A stretch of DNA of 64,000 bases, taken from Croceibacterium ferulae. Its GTDB lineage: Bacteria > Pseudomonadota > Alphaproteobacteria > Sphingomonadales > Sphingomonadaceae. This document shows positions 16,174 to 26,149 of this stretch, piece by piece; the stretch's first letter is position 1, and every line of letters begins with the position of its first letter. The stretch spans positions 478,272-542,271 of the forward strand of contig NZ_QZVQ01000002.1 of assembly GCF_003660445.1 (NCBI RefSeq), given 5' to 3'. Below the pieces are notes generated by a model that was not told where the DNA came from, searched no databases, and was given only the letters and a program-made list of their open reading frames with translations. Position numbers and translations under genes: made by a program.

Positions 16174-18024
16174 ATGAAGCGCCATGCGTCCGTCGCCCTG
16201 TTCGCCATTGCTGCCGCGATGGCCGCCGCGCCCGTCGCCGCGCAGCAATCCGCGCCTGCGCAGGAAAGTGCCCCGGCCTATCCGCTGACGGCGCAGGGCG
16301 CTGCCGAATTCATCGCCGCGGTCGAGGGCGACCTTGCAGCCTATTCGATCGATGCAAGCCGCATCGCCTGGGTCAACCAGACCTACATCACGCCCGATAC
16401 CGATGCGCTGTCTGCGCAAAGCAGTGCCACCGGAACCGAGAAGCGCGTGCGCTATGCCCTGGATGCTGCCCGCTATGCCGAGGTGCCCGGCCTGGATCCG
16501 GAGGTGGCGCGCAAGCTTACCATGCTGCGGACCGGCATCACCCTGCCGGCCCCCACCACCGAAGGCGCGGCGGCCGAACTTGCGACCATCGCCACCGGCC
16601 TGCAGTCGCAATATGGCAGGGGGCGCGGCACCCTGAACGGCCAGCCGATCAACGGCAGCGATATCGAGGCGGAGATGGGAAATCTCGACCATACGCCGGA
16701 AGAATACGCGGAGATGTGGGCCAGCTGGCACACCAATGTCGGCGCCCCCATGCGCGACGACTATGCCCGCATGGTCGGCATCGCGAATGAAGGCGCGCGG
16801 GAGCTGGGCTTCAGCGATGCAGGTGCGATGTGGCGGTCCAACTACGACATGGACCCGGACGAATTCGCCGCGACGACCGAACGGCTGTGGCAGGAGGTGA
16901 AGCCGCTCTACCTGGCGCTGCACACCTATGTCCGCAGCCAGCTCAACCAGAAATATGGCGCTGATGTCCAGCCCGCGAGCGGGCCGATCCGCGCGGACCT
17001 GCTGGGCAACATGTGGGCGCAGGAATGGGGCAACATCTACCCGCTGGTGGCCCCGGAAGGCGCGGGCGACATCGGCTACGACCTAACCGAGCTGATCGCG
17101 GCCAAGGGGATGAGCGAGCTGGACATGGTGCATGCGGGGGAAGGCTTCTTCTCCTCGCTGGGCTTCGCCCCGCTGCCGCAGACCTTCTGGGAACGCTCCA
17201 TGTTCGTGAAGCCGGCCGATCGCGAGGTCATCTGCCATGCGAGCGCGTGGAACCTCGACAATGTCGACGATATCCGCATCAAGATGTGCATCAAGCCCAA
17301 CGCGGACGATTTCACGACCATCCATCACGAGCTTGGCCACAACTACTACCAACGCGCCTACAACCAGCAGGATCTCCTGCATCTCGACGGCGCCAATGAT
17401 GGCTTTCATGAGGCGATCGGCGACATGATCGCCCTGTCGATCACGCCCGAATATCTGGTGCAGATCGGCCTGCTCGATCGTGCGCAGGTGCCCGGGCCGG
17501 AGAAGGACATCGGCCTGCTGCTGCGCCAGGCGATGGACAAGGTCGCCTTCCTGCCGTTCGGCCTGCTGGTCGACAAGTGGCGCTGGGGCGTGTTCGACGG
17601 GTCCATCCCGGAGGCGCAGTACAATGACGCCTGGGTGGCGCTGAAGCGCGAATACCAGGGCATCACGCCGCCGGTGGAGCGACCGGCGGATGCCTTCGAC
17701 CCGGGTTCCAAGTACCACATTCCCGCCAACACGCCCTACATGCGCTACTTCCTGGCGCGCATCCTGCAGTTCCAGTTCTACAAGGCGGCCTGCGATGCGG
17801 CTGGCTGGGAAGGCCCGCTGCACCGGTGCAGCTTCTACGGCAATGCGGAGGTCGGCGGGCGACTCAACGCCATGCTGACGATGGGCGCGAGCCAGCCCTG
17901 GCCCGATGCGCTGGAAGCCTTCACCGGCACGCGCGAGATGAGCGCGCAGCCGATGGTGGAGTATTTCGCGCCGCTGAAGCAGTGGCTGGACGAGCAGAAC
18001 GCGGGAAAGCCCAGCGGCTGGTAA
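16174..18024 (+). CDS. M2 family metallopeptidase (ACE-like peptidyl-dipeptidase)
   Basis: 616 residues with a Sec signal ending PVAAQ. The zinc site is His385-Glu386-Leu-Gly-His389 (HHELGH), with Glu413 in FHEAIGD as third ligand; that is the M2 (angiotensin-converting enzyme) arrangement. The length matches one ACE catalytic domain. Bacterial members remove dipeptides from the C-terminus of peptides in the periplasm. TAGGAG lies upstream of the ATG. It faces the metallophosphoesterase gene across a long inverted repeat. Confidence 0.92.
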   Translation: MKRHASVALFAIAAAMAAAPVAAQQSAPAQESAPAYPLTAQGAAEFIAAVEGDLAAYSIDASRIAWVNQTYITPDTDALSAQSSATGTEKRVRYALDAARYAEVPGLDPEVARKLTMLRTGITLPAPTTEGAAAELATIATGLQSQYGRGRGTLNGQPINGSDIEAEMGNLDHTPEEYAEMWASWHTNVGAPMRDDYARMVGIANEGARELGFSDAGAMWRSNYDMDPDEFAATTERLWQEVKPLYLALHTYVRSQLNQKYGADVQPASGPIRADLLGNMWAQEWGNIYPLVAPEGAGDIGYDLTELIAAKGMSELDMVHAGEGFFSSLGFAPLPQTFWERSMFVKPADREVICHASAWNLDNVDDIRIKMCIKPNADDFTTIHHELGHNYYQRAYNQQDLLHLDGANDGFHEAIGDMIALSITPEYLVQIGLLDRAQVPGPEKDIGLLLRQAMDKVAFLPFGLLVDKWRWGVFDGSIPEAQYNDAWVALKREYQGITPPVERPADAFDPGSKYHIPANTPYMRYFLARILQFQFYKAACDAAGWEGPLHRCSFYGNAEVGGRLNAMLTMGASQPWPDALEAFTGTREMSAQPMVEYFAPLKQWLDEQNAGKPSGW

Positions 18025-18036
18025 GGCAGCGGTAGC

Positions 18037-18084
18037 GAAGCGATCGAGGGGAGGATGGGTGTGACCCCCTCCCCCGATCGCTTC
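18037..18084. terminator. Long stem-loop between convergent peptidase and phosphoesterase genes
   Basis: A 17-bp stem, GAAGCGATCG-GGGGAGG, is broken by one bulged A at 18047. The arms are 18037-18054 and 18068-18084 and the loop is 13 bases. It sits between the stop codons of two convergent genes, where it could act on transcripts from both sides. No T-run follows it. Confidence 0.5.
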
Positions 18085-18095
18085 TGCCGCCGAAG

Positions 18096-19193
18096 CTATG
18101 GCCGGGCTCGCAAGGTTATGCGGGTCAGTTCGGACGGTCGCCCGAGACGCAGGGCGAAGCCCGGCCACAAGGCGGTGCCGTTGCTGACGTAGAGTGTCAT
18201 CCCGCCAACCTCGTAGCGGCCGGATACGAACCCGTTATTGGCCGGGGCGACGAGCCGGTCCAGCCCGACGACCATGCCGCCATGCGTATGCCCGGACAGC
18301 TGAAGCGCCACGCCGCCCGCAGCGCCGCGCCGCGCCTGCCTGGGCTGGTGGTCGAGGAGGATGACCGGCACACCCTGCGGTGCCCCGGCCAGGGCGCCGG
18401 CGAGGTCCGGACCCGGCCGCCCATGCTGCGGCGCGGACAGGTCGGTCACGCCGGCCAGCACCAGCCGGGCCGCTCCGCGCGCGAGCACCACATGCGCATT
18501 GGGCAGCATGCGCAATCCCATGCCAGACAGGTGCCGCATCCACTCGTCGTGATCGAAGAAATATTCGTGGTTTCCTGGGATCGCGAACACACCGTCCGGG
18601 GCGCGCAGATCGCGCAGCGGCTCCACATCGGCGCGCCGCATGGCCACGGAGCCATCGATGAAGTCGCCGGTGATGACGATCAGGTCGACATCCGTTTCGT
18701 TGGCACGCGCGACCATTGCTCTGGCCCAGCTTGCCGGAAACAGGCGGCTGATATGCAGGTCGGTCAATTGCAGCACGCGGTAGCCGTCGAATTGCGGCGG
18801 CAGCCCGCGAATGGCGATCTCCACATCCTTCAGCGGCGGCACACGCGTGGCATTGCCAACGCCGATCGCCGCGATGATCGCTGCCAGCGTGGCAGCCGCA
18901 TAGCGCAAGGGATCGGGTATAGTGACGCTCTGCCACCGCGCCGCCATCACCGCCAATGTGCCGAGATCGAGCAGGATCTGCAGGACGGCGAGCAGCAGAA
19001 TCGCGCCGAGCGCCCAGTTGAACAGAATGACCATCGCCCGCGGAAACTCGGGCGCGAACACCGAGCCGGAGGAGAGCCGGCTCCACAGATGGTACTGCGA
19101 TGCAGCCAGCAGCAGCACGGCGATGCCGAGCTTGACGGGGAGCGGCAAGGTCAGCGGCCAGAGCGTGCGCGCCAGCAGATAGAAGACCGGCAT
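18096..19193 (-). CDS. Membrane-anchored metallophosphoesterase (YkuE-like)
   Basis: 365 residues. The first 120 hold about three to four hydrophobic segments (for example VKLGIAVLLLAA, WALGAILLLAVLQILL). The C-terminal domain carries the calcineurin-like metal motifs in order: TDLHIS, GDFIDG, GNHEY and GHTHGG. Bacterial YkuE-type proteins hydrolyse phosphoesters, in some cases lipid headgroups. The true substrate here is unknown. It diverges from the S9 peptidase gene over a 241-bp gap. Confidence 0.85.
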   Translation of the reverse strand: MPVFYLLARTLWPLTLPLPVKLGIAVLLLAASQYHLWSRLSSGSVFAPEFPRAMVILFNWALGAILLLAVLQILLDLGTLAVMAARWQSVTIPDPLRYAAATLAAIIAAIGVGNATRVPPLKDVEIAIRGLPPQFDGYRVLQLTDLHISRLFPASWARAMVARANETDVDLIVITGDFIDGSVAMRRADVEPLRDLRAPDGVFAIPGNHEYFFDHDEWMRHLSGMGLRMLPNAHVVLARGAARLVLAGVTDLSAPQHGRPGPDLAGALAGAPQGVPVILLDHQPRQARRGAAGGVALQLSGHTHGGMVVGLDRLVAPANNGFVSGRYEVGGMTLYVSNGTALWPGFALRLGRPSELTRITLRARP

Positions 19194-19434
19194 CGCGAAG
19201 ATGAGGTGAAAGATCGTCGGAGTCCTTGTGGGAGGATGCAGCGGGGTCGCGACCCATCGGCATGCTGTAGCGCATCAGGATCGGGCGCGACATCCCGCAG
19301 CATCGTGAGTCGCTCAGCGTCGGTCCGTTTTTCTGCATTGCACAGGTCGGGTCATCGGTGGTTTAGGCGACGCATCTTCAACGGCCGCAGCACCATCTCG
19401 CTTCGGCCAACCTTCACGATTTCGGGGTGCGATC

Positions 19435-21891
19435 ATGGGCCGGATTTCCACTGCTTGCCTGCTGCTGGCCACGGTCGCGCTGCCCTTGTCAGCCGCGGCG
19501 CAAGGCTCTGCCGCTCAGGAAACGGAGACGACCATCTACCATCGGGCCCCCGACGCTATCGCGCAGATACTGGAAGCACCGCAGACACCGGCGGTGGCCG
19601 TCAGCCCCGATCACCGGATGCTGGCGATCCTGGGGCGTGAGAGCCTGCCTTCGATCGCCGCCGTGTCTCGCCCGATCCTGCGGCTGGGCGGGTACCGGAT
19701 CGACCCGGCGACCAACGGCCAGGCGGAGATGCGGGTGCAGTGGCTGAACGGGTTGACCCTGCAGGACATCGACAGCGGGCAGCAGGTCGCCGTCACGCTG
19801 CCGGAAGGCGCCCGCTTCACGCAGCCCAGCTGGTCGCCCGATGGCCAGCGGCTGGCCATGCTGGTGCAGCAGCCGGACGAACTGCAATTGTGGACGGTCA
19901 CGCTGGACGGACGAGCAGCGCCGGTGCTGGGCGGCGTGAACGCGGCCTTCTCCGGCAAGGCTTACGAATGGTTGCCGGACAGCAGCGGCCTGATCGTCCG
20001 CACGGTGGATACGCAACGCGGCGCAGCGCCGGTGGCCAGCAGCACGCCGGCGGGGCCGGTGGTGCAGGAAAGCAACGGGCGCAAGGCCGCGGCGCGCACC
20101 TACCAGGATCTGCTCGCCAGCCCGCATGACGAGGCGCTGTTCGACCATTACTTCACCGGCAGCCTGACCCGCGTGGCAGCCGATGGCACCGGAGCCACGG
20201 CGATCCTGCCGGCCGGGCTGTGGCCCCAGTTCTCCGTCAGCCCCGATGGGCGGTACCTGCTGACGGAGCGGCTGAAGCGTCCGTTCTCCTACCTGCTGCC
20301 CGCCCCCTCCTTCCCGACCGAGATCGCCATCTCCGCAATCGACGGGACCGCCGTGCGCACATTGGTCGACCGGCCGCTGGCGGACGACCTGCCGATCGCC
20401 TTCGATGCGGTCGTGACCGGGCCGCGCGACGTGGAATGGCGGGCGGATGCCCCCGCGACGCTGCTGTGGGCAGAAGCGCAGGACGGTGGCGACCCCAATG
20501 CCGAGGTTCCCTTCCACGACAGCCTGTTCGTGCAGGCGGCCCCGTTCACGGCGGCTCCGGCGAAACTGGCCGATCTGGAGCGGCGCTATGCAGCGACATT
20601 CTGGGGCACGGGCAATTTCGCCATGGTGGTCGACCGGGAGTGGAACACCCGGACCGAGCACCGCTACGCCGTGGCCCCGGACCGACCAGGCCAGGTGGTC
20701 CCGCTGCTGACGCGCAATTTCCAGGAGCAGTACAACGATCCGGGCTTCCCGCTGACCGAGGCCAACGAAGCAGGCAAGCCGGTGATGCGCTTCACCGCCG
20801 ACAAGGATGCCGTCTTTGTTGCGGGAGAGGGCGCCACCAAGGCGGGGGCCTTCCCCTTCCTGGCCACTCTGCCTGTCGCTGGCGGAGAGCAGACGCGTTT
20901 GTGGACGGCGGAGGCGCCATTCTACGAAGAGGTCGTCGCCCTGCTGGACGATACCGGGGGGCGTGTGCTGACCCGGCGCGAAAGCGCAGAACAGGCGCCC
21001 AATTACATGGTGCGGCAGGTGGATGGCGGGGCGGGGCGCGCCGTCACGAACTTCGCCGATCCGGCGCCGGTCTTTGCCGGTGTGACCAGGCAGACGATCA
21101 CCTACACCCGTGCGGACGGGCTGCCGCTGTCAGGCACGCTCTATCTGCCGGCCGGCTATGATGCGCAGCGGGACGGACCGTTGCCGACACTGCTGTGGGC
21201 CTATCCGGCGGAGTTCACCGACCCGGCCGTGGCCGGCCAGACGGTGGATACCGGCAACCGCTTCACCCGTCCGCGTGGCATCAGCCACCTGTTCATGCTG
21301 ACGCAGGGCTATGCCGTGCTGGATGACCCGGCCATGCCGATCGTCGGCGTTGACGGTGCCGAGGCGAATGACACCTATGTCGAGCAGCTGCGCGCCGATG
21401 CCGAGGCGGCGGTGGAAGCCGTGGTCGCCATGGGCGTGGCCGACCGCGGGCGTCTGGCTGTTGGCGGGCACAGCTATGGCGCGTTCATGACCGCCAACCT
21501 GCTGGCGCATACCGATCTGTTCCGTGCCGGGATCGCGCGATCCGGCGCCTACAACCGGACGCTCACGCCCTTCGGCTTCCAGGCGGAGCAGCGCAGTTAC
21601 TGGGAGGCGACGGACATCTACACGCAGATGAGTCCCTTCACCTATGCCGACCGGATCAACGAACCCGTCCTGCTGATCCATGGCGGGGCGGATGACAATT
21701 CCGGAACCTTCCCGGTGCAGTCGGAGCGGATGTACGCGGCGCTGAAGGGGAACGGGGCCACGGTGCGCTACGTCGTGCTGCCGAACGAGGCGCATGGGTA
21801 TCGCGCGATGGAGTCGACGCAGGAGACGTTGTGGCAGATGACCGACTGGCTGGACCGTTACGTCAAGCCGGTGAAGGCGGGATCGATGTAG
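19435..21891 (+). CDS. S9 family serine peptidase (prolyl oligopeptidase / glutamyl endopeptidase-like)
   Basis: 818 residues with a Sec signal ending SAAAQ. The N-terminal part contains beta-propeller-like repeats (for example SPDGQRLAMLVQQ, SPDGRYLLTERL). The C-terminal alpha/beta hydrolase domain has GGHSYGAF (Ser680), IHGGADDN (Asp753/754) and NEAHGY (His787). This fits an exported S9C/S9D-type exo- or endopeptidase. Together with the nearby M2 peptidase it suggests peptide use in the periplasm. Confidence 0.9.
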   Translation: MGRISTACLLLATVALPLSAAAQGSAAQETETTIYHRAPDAIAQILEAPQTPAVAVSPDHRMLAILGRESLPSIAAVSRPILRLGGYRIDPATNGQAEMRVQWLNGLTLQDIDSGQQVAVTLPEGARFTQPSWSPDGQRLAMLVQQPDELQLWTVTLDGRAAPVLGGVNAAFSGKAYEWLPDSSGLIVRTVDTQRGAAPVASSTPAGPVVQESNGRKAAARTYQDLLASPHDEALFDHYFTGSLTRVAADGTGATAILPAGLWPQFSVSPDGRYLLTERLKRPFSYLLPAPSFPTEIAISAIDGTAVRTLVDRPLADDLPIAFDAVVTGPRDVEWRADAPATLLWAEAQDGGDPNAEVPFHDSLFVQAAPFTAAPAKLADLERRYAATFWGTGNFAMVVDREWNTRTEHRYAVAPDRPGQVVPLLTRNFQEQYNDPGFPLTEANEAGKPVMRFTADKDAVFVAGEGATKAGAFPFLATLPVAGGEQTRLWTAEAPFYEEVVALLDDTGGRVLTRRESAEQAPNYMVRQVDGGAGRAVTNFADPAPVFAGVTRQTITYTRADGLPLSGTLYLPAGYDAQRDGPLPTLLWAYPAEFTDPAVAGQTVDTGNRFTRPRGISHLFMLTQGYAVLDDPAMPIVGVDGAEANDTYVEQLRADAEAAVEAVVAMGVADRGRLAVGGHSYGAFMTANLLAHTDLFRAGIARSGAYNRTLTPFGFQAEQRSYWEATDIYTQMSPFTYADRINEPVLLIHGGADDNSGTFPVQSERMYAALKGNGATVRYVVLPNEAHGYRAMESTQETLWQMTDWLDRYVKPVKAGSM

Positions 21892-21985
21892 GGTTGCCTC
21901 GGTGCCGACGGCCGTGCCTGAGCAGCGCGGGTGCTTACGGATGAGATCCTGAGCCTCGCGCTGCCGTCTGGCTGACCGGCACCAG

Positions 21986-23770
21986 CTAGCTGATCAGCCA
22001 GTGGATGGCGCCGCAAGTCGCCAGGCCGACGGTGATGTTCATCGGCAGCCCGATCTTGATGAAGTCGGCAAAACGGTAATCGGCCGCAGCATAGACCATC
22101 GTGTTGGTCTGGTACCCAATGGGCGTCGCGAAGCTGGCCGAGGCAGCAAACATCACCGCCACGATCAGCGCGCGCGGCTCGTTGCCCGTCGCTTCTGCCA
22201 GCCCGATCGCAACGGGGGTCATGATCACGGCGACGGCATTGTTGGTCACCGTTTCGGTCAGCAACGATGTCAGGAAGTACAATACCACGACCAGCATCAG
22301 CGGCGACAGCGTGCCCAGCCATGGCGAGACCGCATCGACGATGAGCTGCACCGTGCCGACCGCCTCCAGCCCGGCGCCGATCCCGAGCATCGCGAAGATG
22401 AGGACAAGGACGCTGCCGTCGATCGAGCGCCAGGCTTCCTCCGGATCGACGCAGCGGGTCACCAGCACCACCCCGACTCCGACCAGCGCCACCGCGACGA
22501 CCGGCAGGACGCCGAAAGCCGCAAGGACAATCACGCCCAGCAACGTGCCGACGGCGATCGGTGCGCGACGTCGGCGGAAGCGGCGAACATTGCTTGTGTC
22601 CTCCGCGATCAGGTTTGTGTTCTCGCGTAGTTCGGCAATCGCCGGGGCCGCAGCGGCGACCAGCAGATTGTCGGCAGCGCGCAGGCGGACGCTGCCAAGG
22701 TCGGGGCCCGGCAGATGCCGCGCCCGGCCAATCCCCAGGACGCGCGCCGGCACGTTCGAGAGGAACGGGATGTCGCGCAGTTCACGGCCGAGCGCCGGGT
22801 GCGAAGGTCCGATCGTCAGCCCGATCAGGCGGACATCGTCGCTGCGCTCATCATCGGCCAACCGGATGGGGCGTCCGACATTCTGCAGCCCCACAACCAC
22901 ACCGCTGCTGCGCGCCAGCCCGTCAAGCTCATCAGCCGAAGTGGCGACCACGAGCCGGTCCCCCGCGGCGAACTGCATGTCAGGCTCCGGGTTGCGGATG
23001 ATGCTCAATCCGCGCTTGATCGCGATCAGCCGCACGGCATCGCGCCTGAAGAACGACACTCCGGCGACAGTCGGCAGATCTCCCGCCCCTTCGTCGGCAA
23101 AGGCGAGCTCGGTCAGGTAGGTGAGTTCGTGGCGATCGGCGATGTCGTTGTCCTTGCGAGCCGGCAGCAGGCGCGGCCCCAGGATCAGCATCGTGGCGAC
23201 GCCGGCCGCCATGGTGACAAGACCCACGCCCGTGATCTCGAAGATGCCGAACGCCGGCTGGCCCTGCGCGCGCGCCACGCCATCGACCAGGAGGTTGGTC
23301 GAGGTGCCGATCAGGGTCAGCGTCCCGCCCAGGATCGAGAGGTACGACAAGGGTATCAGCAGGCGCGTGGCCGGGATGCCGACCTTGCGCGCAAGTCGCC
23401 TGACCAGCGGGATCAGCACGATCACCACCGGGGTGTTGTTGATGAAGGCCGGCGCGGTGGCGGCGCCCGCCAGCAATTCGGCCACCGTCCTGCGGGGATG
23501 ATCTTCGGCGCGGCGGGTGATCACGCTTGCGAGCGCCTCGATCGTCCCGGTGCGGATCAGGGCCCCGGACAGCACGAAGAAGGCAGCGATCGTGATGGGG
23601 GCGGAATTGGCGAACGCGCCGGTAATCAATGGCGGGGTAAGCCAGCCAAGCGCGATCATCACGCCGGCGCCGACCACCGCAATCGTGACCGGTGGAAAGC
23701 GCTCCATTGCGAACGCGATGAACAGGAGGACGGTGAAGCCGAGACCGAGCAGAGGCAGGTACTGGCTCAT
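21986..23770 (-). CDS. SLC13 family anion permease with two RCK-C (TrkA-C) domains
   Basis: 594 residues. Hydrophobic helices lie at both ends, with NNTPVVIVLIPLVRRLA and PLSYLSILGGTLTLIGTSTNLLVDG in the first half and TNNAVAVIMTPVAIGLAEATG and YQTNTMVYAAADYRF in the second, matching the divalent anion:sodium symporter fold. The soluble middle (about 215-390) contains two TrkA-C-like segments. Such proteins transport dicarboxylates, sulfate or similar anions; the substrate is not evident here. It appears to be a single-gene transcript. Confidence 0.85.
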   Translation of the reverse strand: MSQYLPLLGLGFTVLLFIAFAMERFPPVTIAVVGAGVMIALGWLTPPLITGAFANSAPITIAAFFVLSGALIRTGTIEALASVITRRAEDHPRRTVAELLAGAATAPAFINNTPVVIVLIPLVRRLARKVGIPATRLLIPLSYLSILGGTLTLIGTSTNLLVDGVARAQGQPAFGIFEITGVGLVTMAAGVATMLILGPRLLPARKDNDIADRHELTYLTELAFADEGAGDLPTVAGVSFFRRDAVRLIAIKRGLSIIRNPEPDMQFAAGDRLVVATSADELDGLARSSGVVVGLQNVGRPIRLADDERSDDVRLIGLTIGPSHPALGRELRDIPFLSNVPARVLGIGRARHLPGPDLGSVRLRAADNLLVAAAAPAIAELRENTNLIAEDTSNVRRFRRRRAPIAVGTLLGVIVLAAFGVLPVVAVALVGVGVVLVTRCVDPEEAWRSIDGSVLVLIFAMLGIGAGLEAVGTVQLIVDAVSPWLGTLSPLMLVVVLYFLTSLLTETVTNNAVAVIMTPVAIGLAEATGNEPRALIVAVMFAASASFATPIGYQTNTMVYAAADYRFADFIKIGLPMNITVGLATCGAIHWLIS

Positions 23771-24138
23771 GAGATCCCGCCAGTCCCCCGGACGGGGCCG
23801 CTCCGGCTATCGAAGATCATGGGTGCGCGCCTCCCTCTCGATTGCAGGCTTCGCACCTTGGGGCTCGATAGCAAGAACCCGTCCGGCGCTGCGCCGTTCC
23901 TTGCCGCCAGCGGGCGGCACTGCGCGCGAGTGCCGCAATCCCGCCGTCACTTCAACACGCCCGCCGATTGGTCCGGAACGTGCGCGATAACGCGTCATTG
24001 ATGGAACGTGCTCCGTTCGGCGCTTCCGGGTCGCGGCTTGCTGCTGGCGATCGTCATGCTCATGCCGTGGCGCGACTTGCCCCTTGCGCCAAACGGGGCC
24101 CATGATTGAACCACCTGACGTCCCGGGGGAAAAGCGCA
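23771..24138. other. Divergent intergenic region, SLC13 to BCCT transporter
   Basis: 368 bases without a supported gene. A 9-base direct repeat (GGAACGTGC) occurs at 23975 and again at 24003, within 140 bases of the BCCT start. It could be regulatory, but it does not match the GGAAC-N16/17-CGTT stress promoter. Confidence 0.4.
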
Positions 24139-26133
24139 ATGTCCGATCCAGTCCTGACAGACGCCGCGCCGCCGGCCCGGGCTCCCTGGATGAAGGTCAA
24201 TCCGCCCGTCTTCTTCGTGTCGTCCGGGCTGATCCTTGCCTTTGTGCTGTTCAGCGCGGTGTTTCCGGGCCAGGCAGAGCGGCTGTTCGCCAGCGTGCAG
24301 GCGACCATCATCCTGGATTTCGGCTGGTTCTACATCCTCTCCGTCGCGGGATTTCTGGTCTTCGTGCTGTTCCTGATGATCAGCCGCTATGGTGACGTGA
24401 AGTTGGGCCCGGACGACAGCGAGGCGGAGTACAGCTACCTTTCGTGGTTCGCGATGCTGTTCAGCGCGGGCATGGGCATCGGCCTGCTGTTCTTCGGTGT
24501 CGCCGAACCTATCCAGCATTACGCCCTCCCCCCTGTGGGCGAGGGCCGGACGATCGCTGCCGCGCGCGAGGCGCTGCCGCTGACTTTCTTCCACTGGGGC
24601 CTGCATGCCTGGGCCATCTACATCGTGGTCGGGCTGGCGCTGGCCTATTTTGCATTCCGGCGGGGTCTGCCGCTGACGATCCGGTCGGCCCTGTTCCCGC
24701 TTATCGGCAATCGCATCTACGGGCCGATCGGCCACGCCATCGACATCTTCGCGGTGCTTGGCACCATGTTCGGGGTGGCGACGTCGCTTGGCTTCGGCGT
24801 GTTGCAGGTCAATGCCGGCTTCAACTATCTGTTCGGGCTGCCGACCGGCCCGCTGGTGCAGATCCTGCTGATCGTCGCCATCACCGGCCTGGCAACTCTG
24901 TCGGCGGCAGCCGGGCTTGATGCCGGGATCAAGCGTCTGTCGGAACTCAACATCGTCCTCGCCGTCACTCTGCTGCTGTTCGTGCTGTTCGCGGGCTCCA
25001 CCATCTTCCTGCTGCAGGCTTATGTGCAGAATATCGGTGCCTATCTCGGCTCCGTCGTTCAGCGCACTTTCCGCATGTATGCCTATGAGCCCAATCCGTG
25101 GCTCGGCAACTGGACGCTCTTCTACTGGGGCTGGTGGATTTCCTGGTCGCCGTTCGTCGGCATGTTCATCGCGCGCATCTCGCGCGGCAGGACCATTCGC
25201 GAATTCGTGGCGGGCGTGCTGCTGGTGCCGGTGCTGTTCACCTTCCTGTGGATGACCGTTTTCGGCAATACGGCGATTGCGCTTGACCTGAGCGGTGCGG
25301 CCCCGATCGCCCGGACGGTCGCCACCGACCTGCCCGTCGCCCTATTCGAGACGCTGCAGCAGCTGCCCTTCTCCTCGATCGCATCGGGTCTCGCGACCTT
25401 GCTGGTCATCACCTTCTTCGTGACCTCCGCGGATTCAGGTGCCCTCGTGATAGACATGATCACCAACGGAGCGGCGGAGGACCCGCCCGTGTGGCAGCGC
25501 ATCTTCTGGGCGGTATGCGCCGGGCTGGTGGCAGCCGTGCTGCTGCTGGCGGGCGGGCTGCAGGCGCTGCAGACCGCCGCGATCGCGAGCGCGCTGCCCT
25601 TCGCGGTGGTGCTGGTAATAATCTGCTACGGCCTGCTGCGGGCGCTGCAGACCGAGACGGCGGGATCGTCGATTGACCTGTCGCTCGCCGCCGAGGCGCC
25701 GCCGGCCGCCCGCACCGGATTGAGCTGGCAGCAGCGGCTGGACAGCATCACCCACTATCATGAGAAAGAGGAGATTTCGCAGTTCCTGAAGGGCACCGGC
25801 CGGCCAGCGGTAGACGCGTTCGCGGCACAGGTGGGACAGAACAGCCTGGTACCCAGCGTGGAGCAGGACGAGGATCAACTCGAGCTGACCATCCCCCATG
25901 GCGATCATGGCACCTTCCGCTACACGGTGCGCGCCCGCAGTTTCCGCGCGCCGAGCTTCGCCTTTGCCGAGTCCCGCAAGACCCATGGTGCGGAGCGCCG
26001 CCACTATCGTGCAATGGCGCACTCGTCGGAAGGCGACCAGCCGCACGACGTGACCGGCTTCACAGGCGATCAGCTTATCAACGATCTGCTCAACCGCTAT
26101 GCAAGGTTTCGCCACGCACGGCGGCTGACCTGA
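24139..26133 (+). CDS. BCCT family betaine/choline/carnitine transporter
   Basis: About 664 residues from the ATG at 24139, with GGGGGAAAAG just upstream. Twelve or so hydrophobic helices precede a hydrophilic C-terminal tail of about 130 residues. The BCCT signature is present around FYWGWWISWSPFVGMFIARISRGRT, as are FSAGMGIGLLFFGVAEP and VTSADSGALVIDM. The long tail resembles BetT-type transporters, which sense osmotic stress through that region. It imports a trimethylammonium osmolyte; which one is not shown. Confidence 0.92.
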   Translation: MSDPVLTDAAPPARAPWMKVNPPVFFVSSGLILAFVLFSAVFPGQAERLFASVQATIILDFGWFYILSVAGFLVFVLFLMISRYGDVKLGPDDSEAEYSYLSWFAMLFSAGMGIGLLFFGVAEPIQHYALPPVGEGRTIAAAREALPLTFFHWGLHAWAIYIVVGLALAYFAFRRGLPLTIRSALFPLIGNRIYGPIGHAIDIFAVLGTMFGVATSLGFGVLQVNAGFNYLFGLPTGPLVQILLIVAITGLATLSAAAGLDAGIKRLSELNIVLAVTLLLFVLFAGSTIFLLQAYVQNIGAYLGSVVQRTFRMYAYEPNPWLGNWTLFYWGWWISWSPFVGMFIARISRGRTIREFVAGVLLVPVLFTFLWMTVFGNTAIALDLSGAAPIARTVATDLPVALFETLQQLPFSSIASGLATLLVITFFVTSADSGALVIDMITNGAAEDPPVWQRIFWAVCAGLVAAVLLLAGGLQALQTAAIASALPFAVVLVIICYGLLRALQTETAGSSIDLSLAAEAPPAARTGLSWQQRLDSITHYHEKEEISQFLKGTGRPAVDAFAAQVGQNSLVPSVEQDEDQLELTIPHGDHGTFRYTVRARSFRAPSFAFAESRKTHGAERRHYRAMAHSSEGDQPHDVTGFTGDQLINDLLNRYARFRHARRLT

Positions 26134-26149
26134 CAAGGGATGCCGGCCA

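Noticed and set aside
14857..16923. 688-codon antisense frame across GH3, esterase and M2 peptidase genes
   Set aside because: It crosses three well-supported genes and has no domain; it is a GC-driven shadow.
23975..24011. GGAACGTGC repeats as an EcfG stress promoter
   Set aside because: The required CGTT box is not found 16-17 bases after GGAAC.
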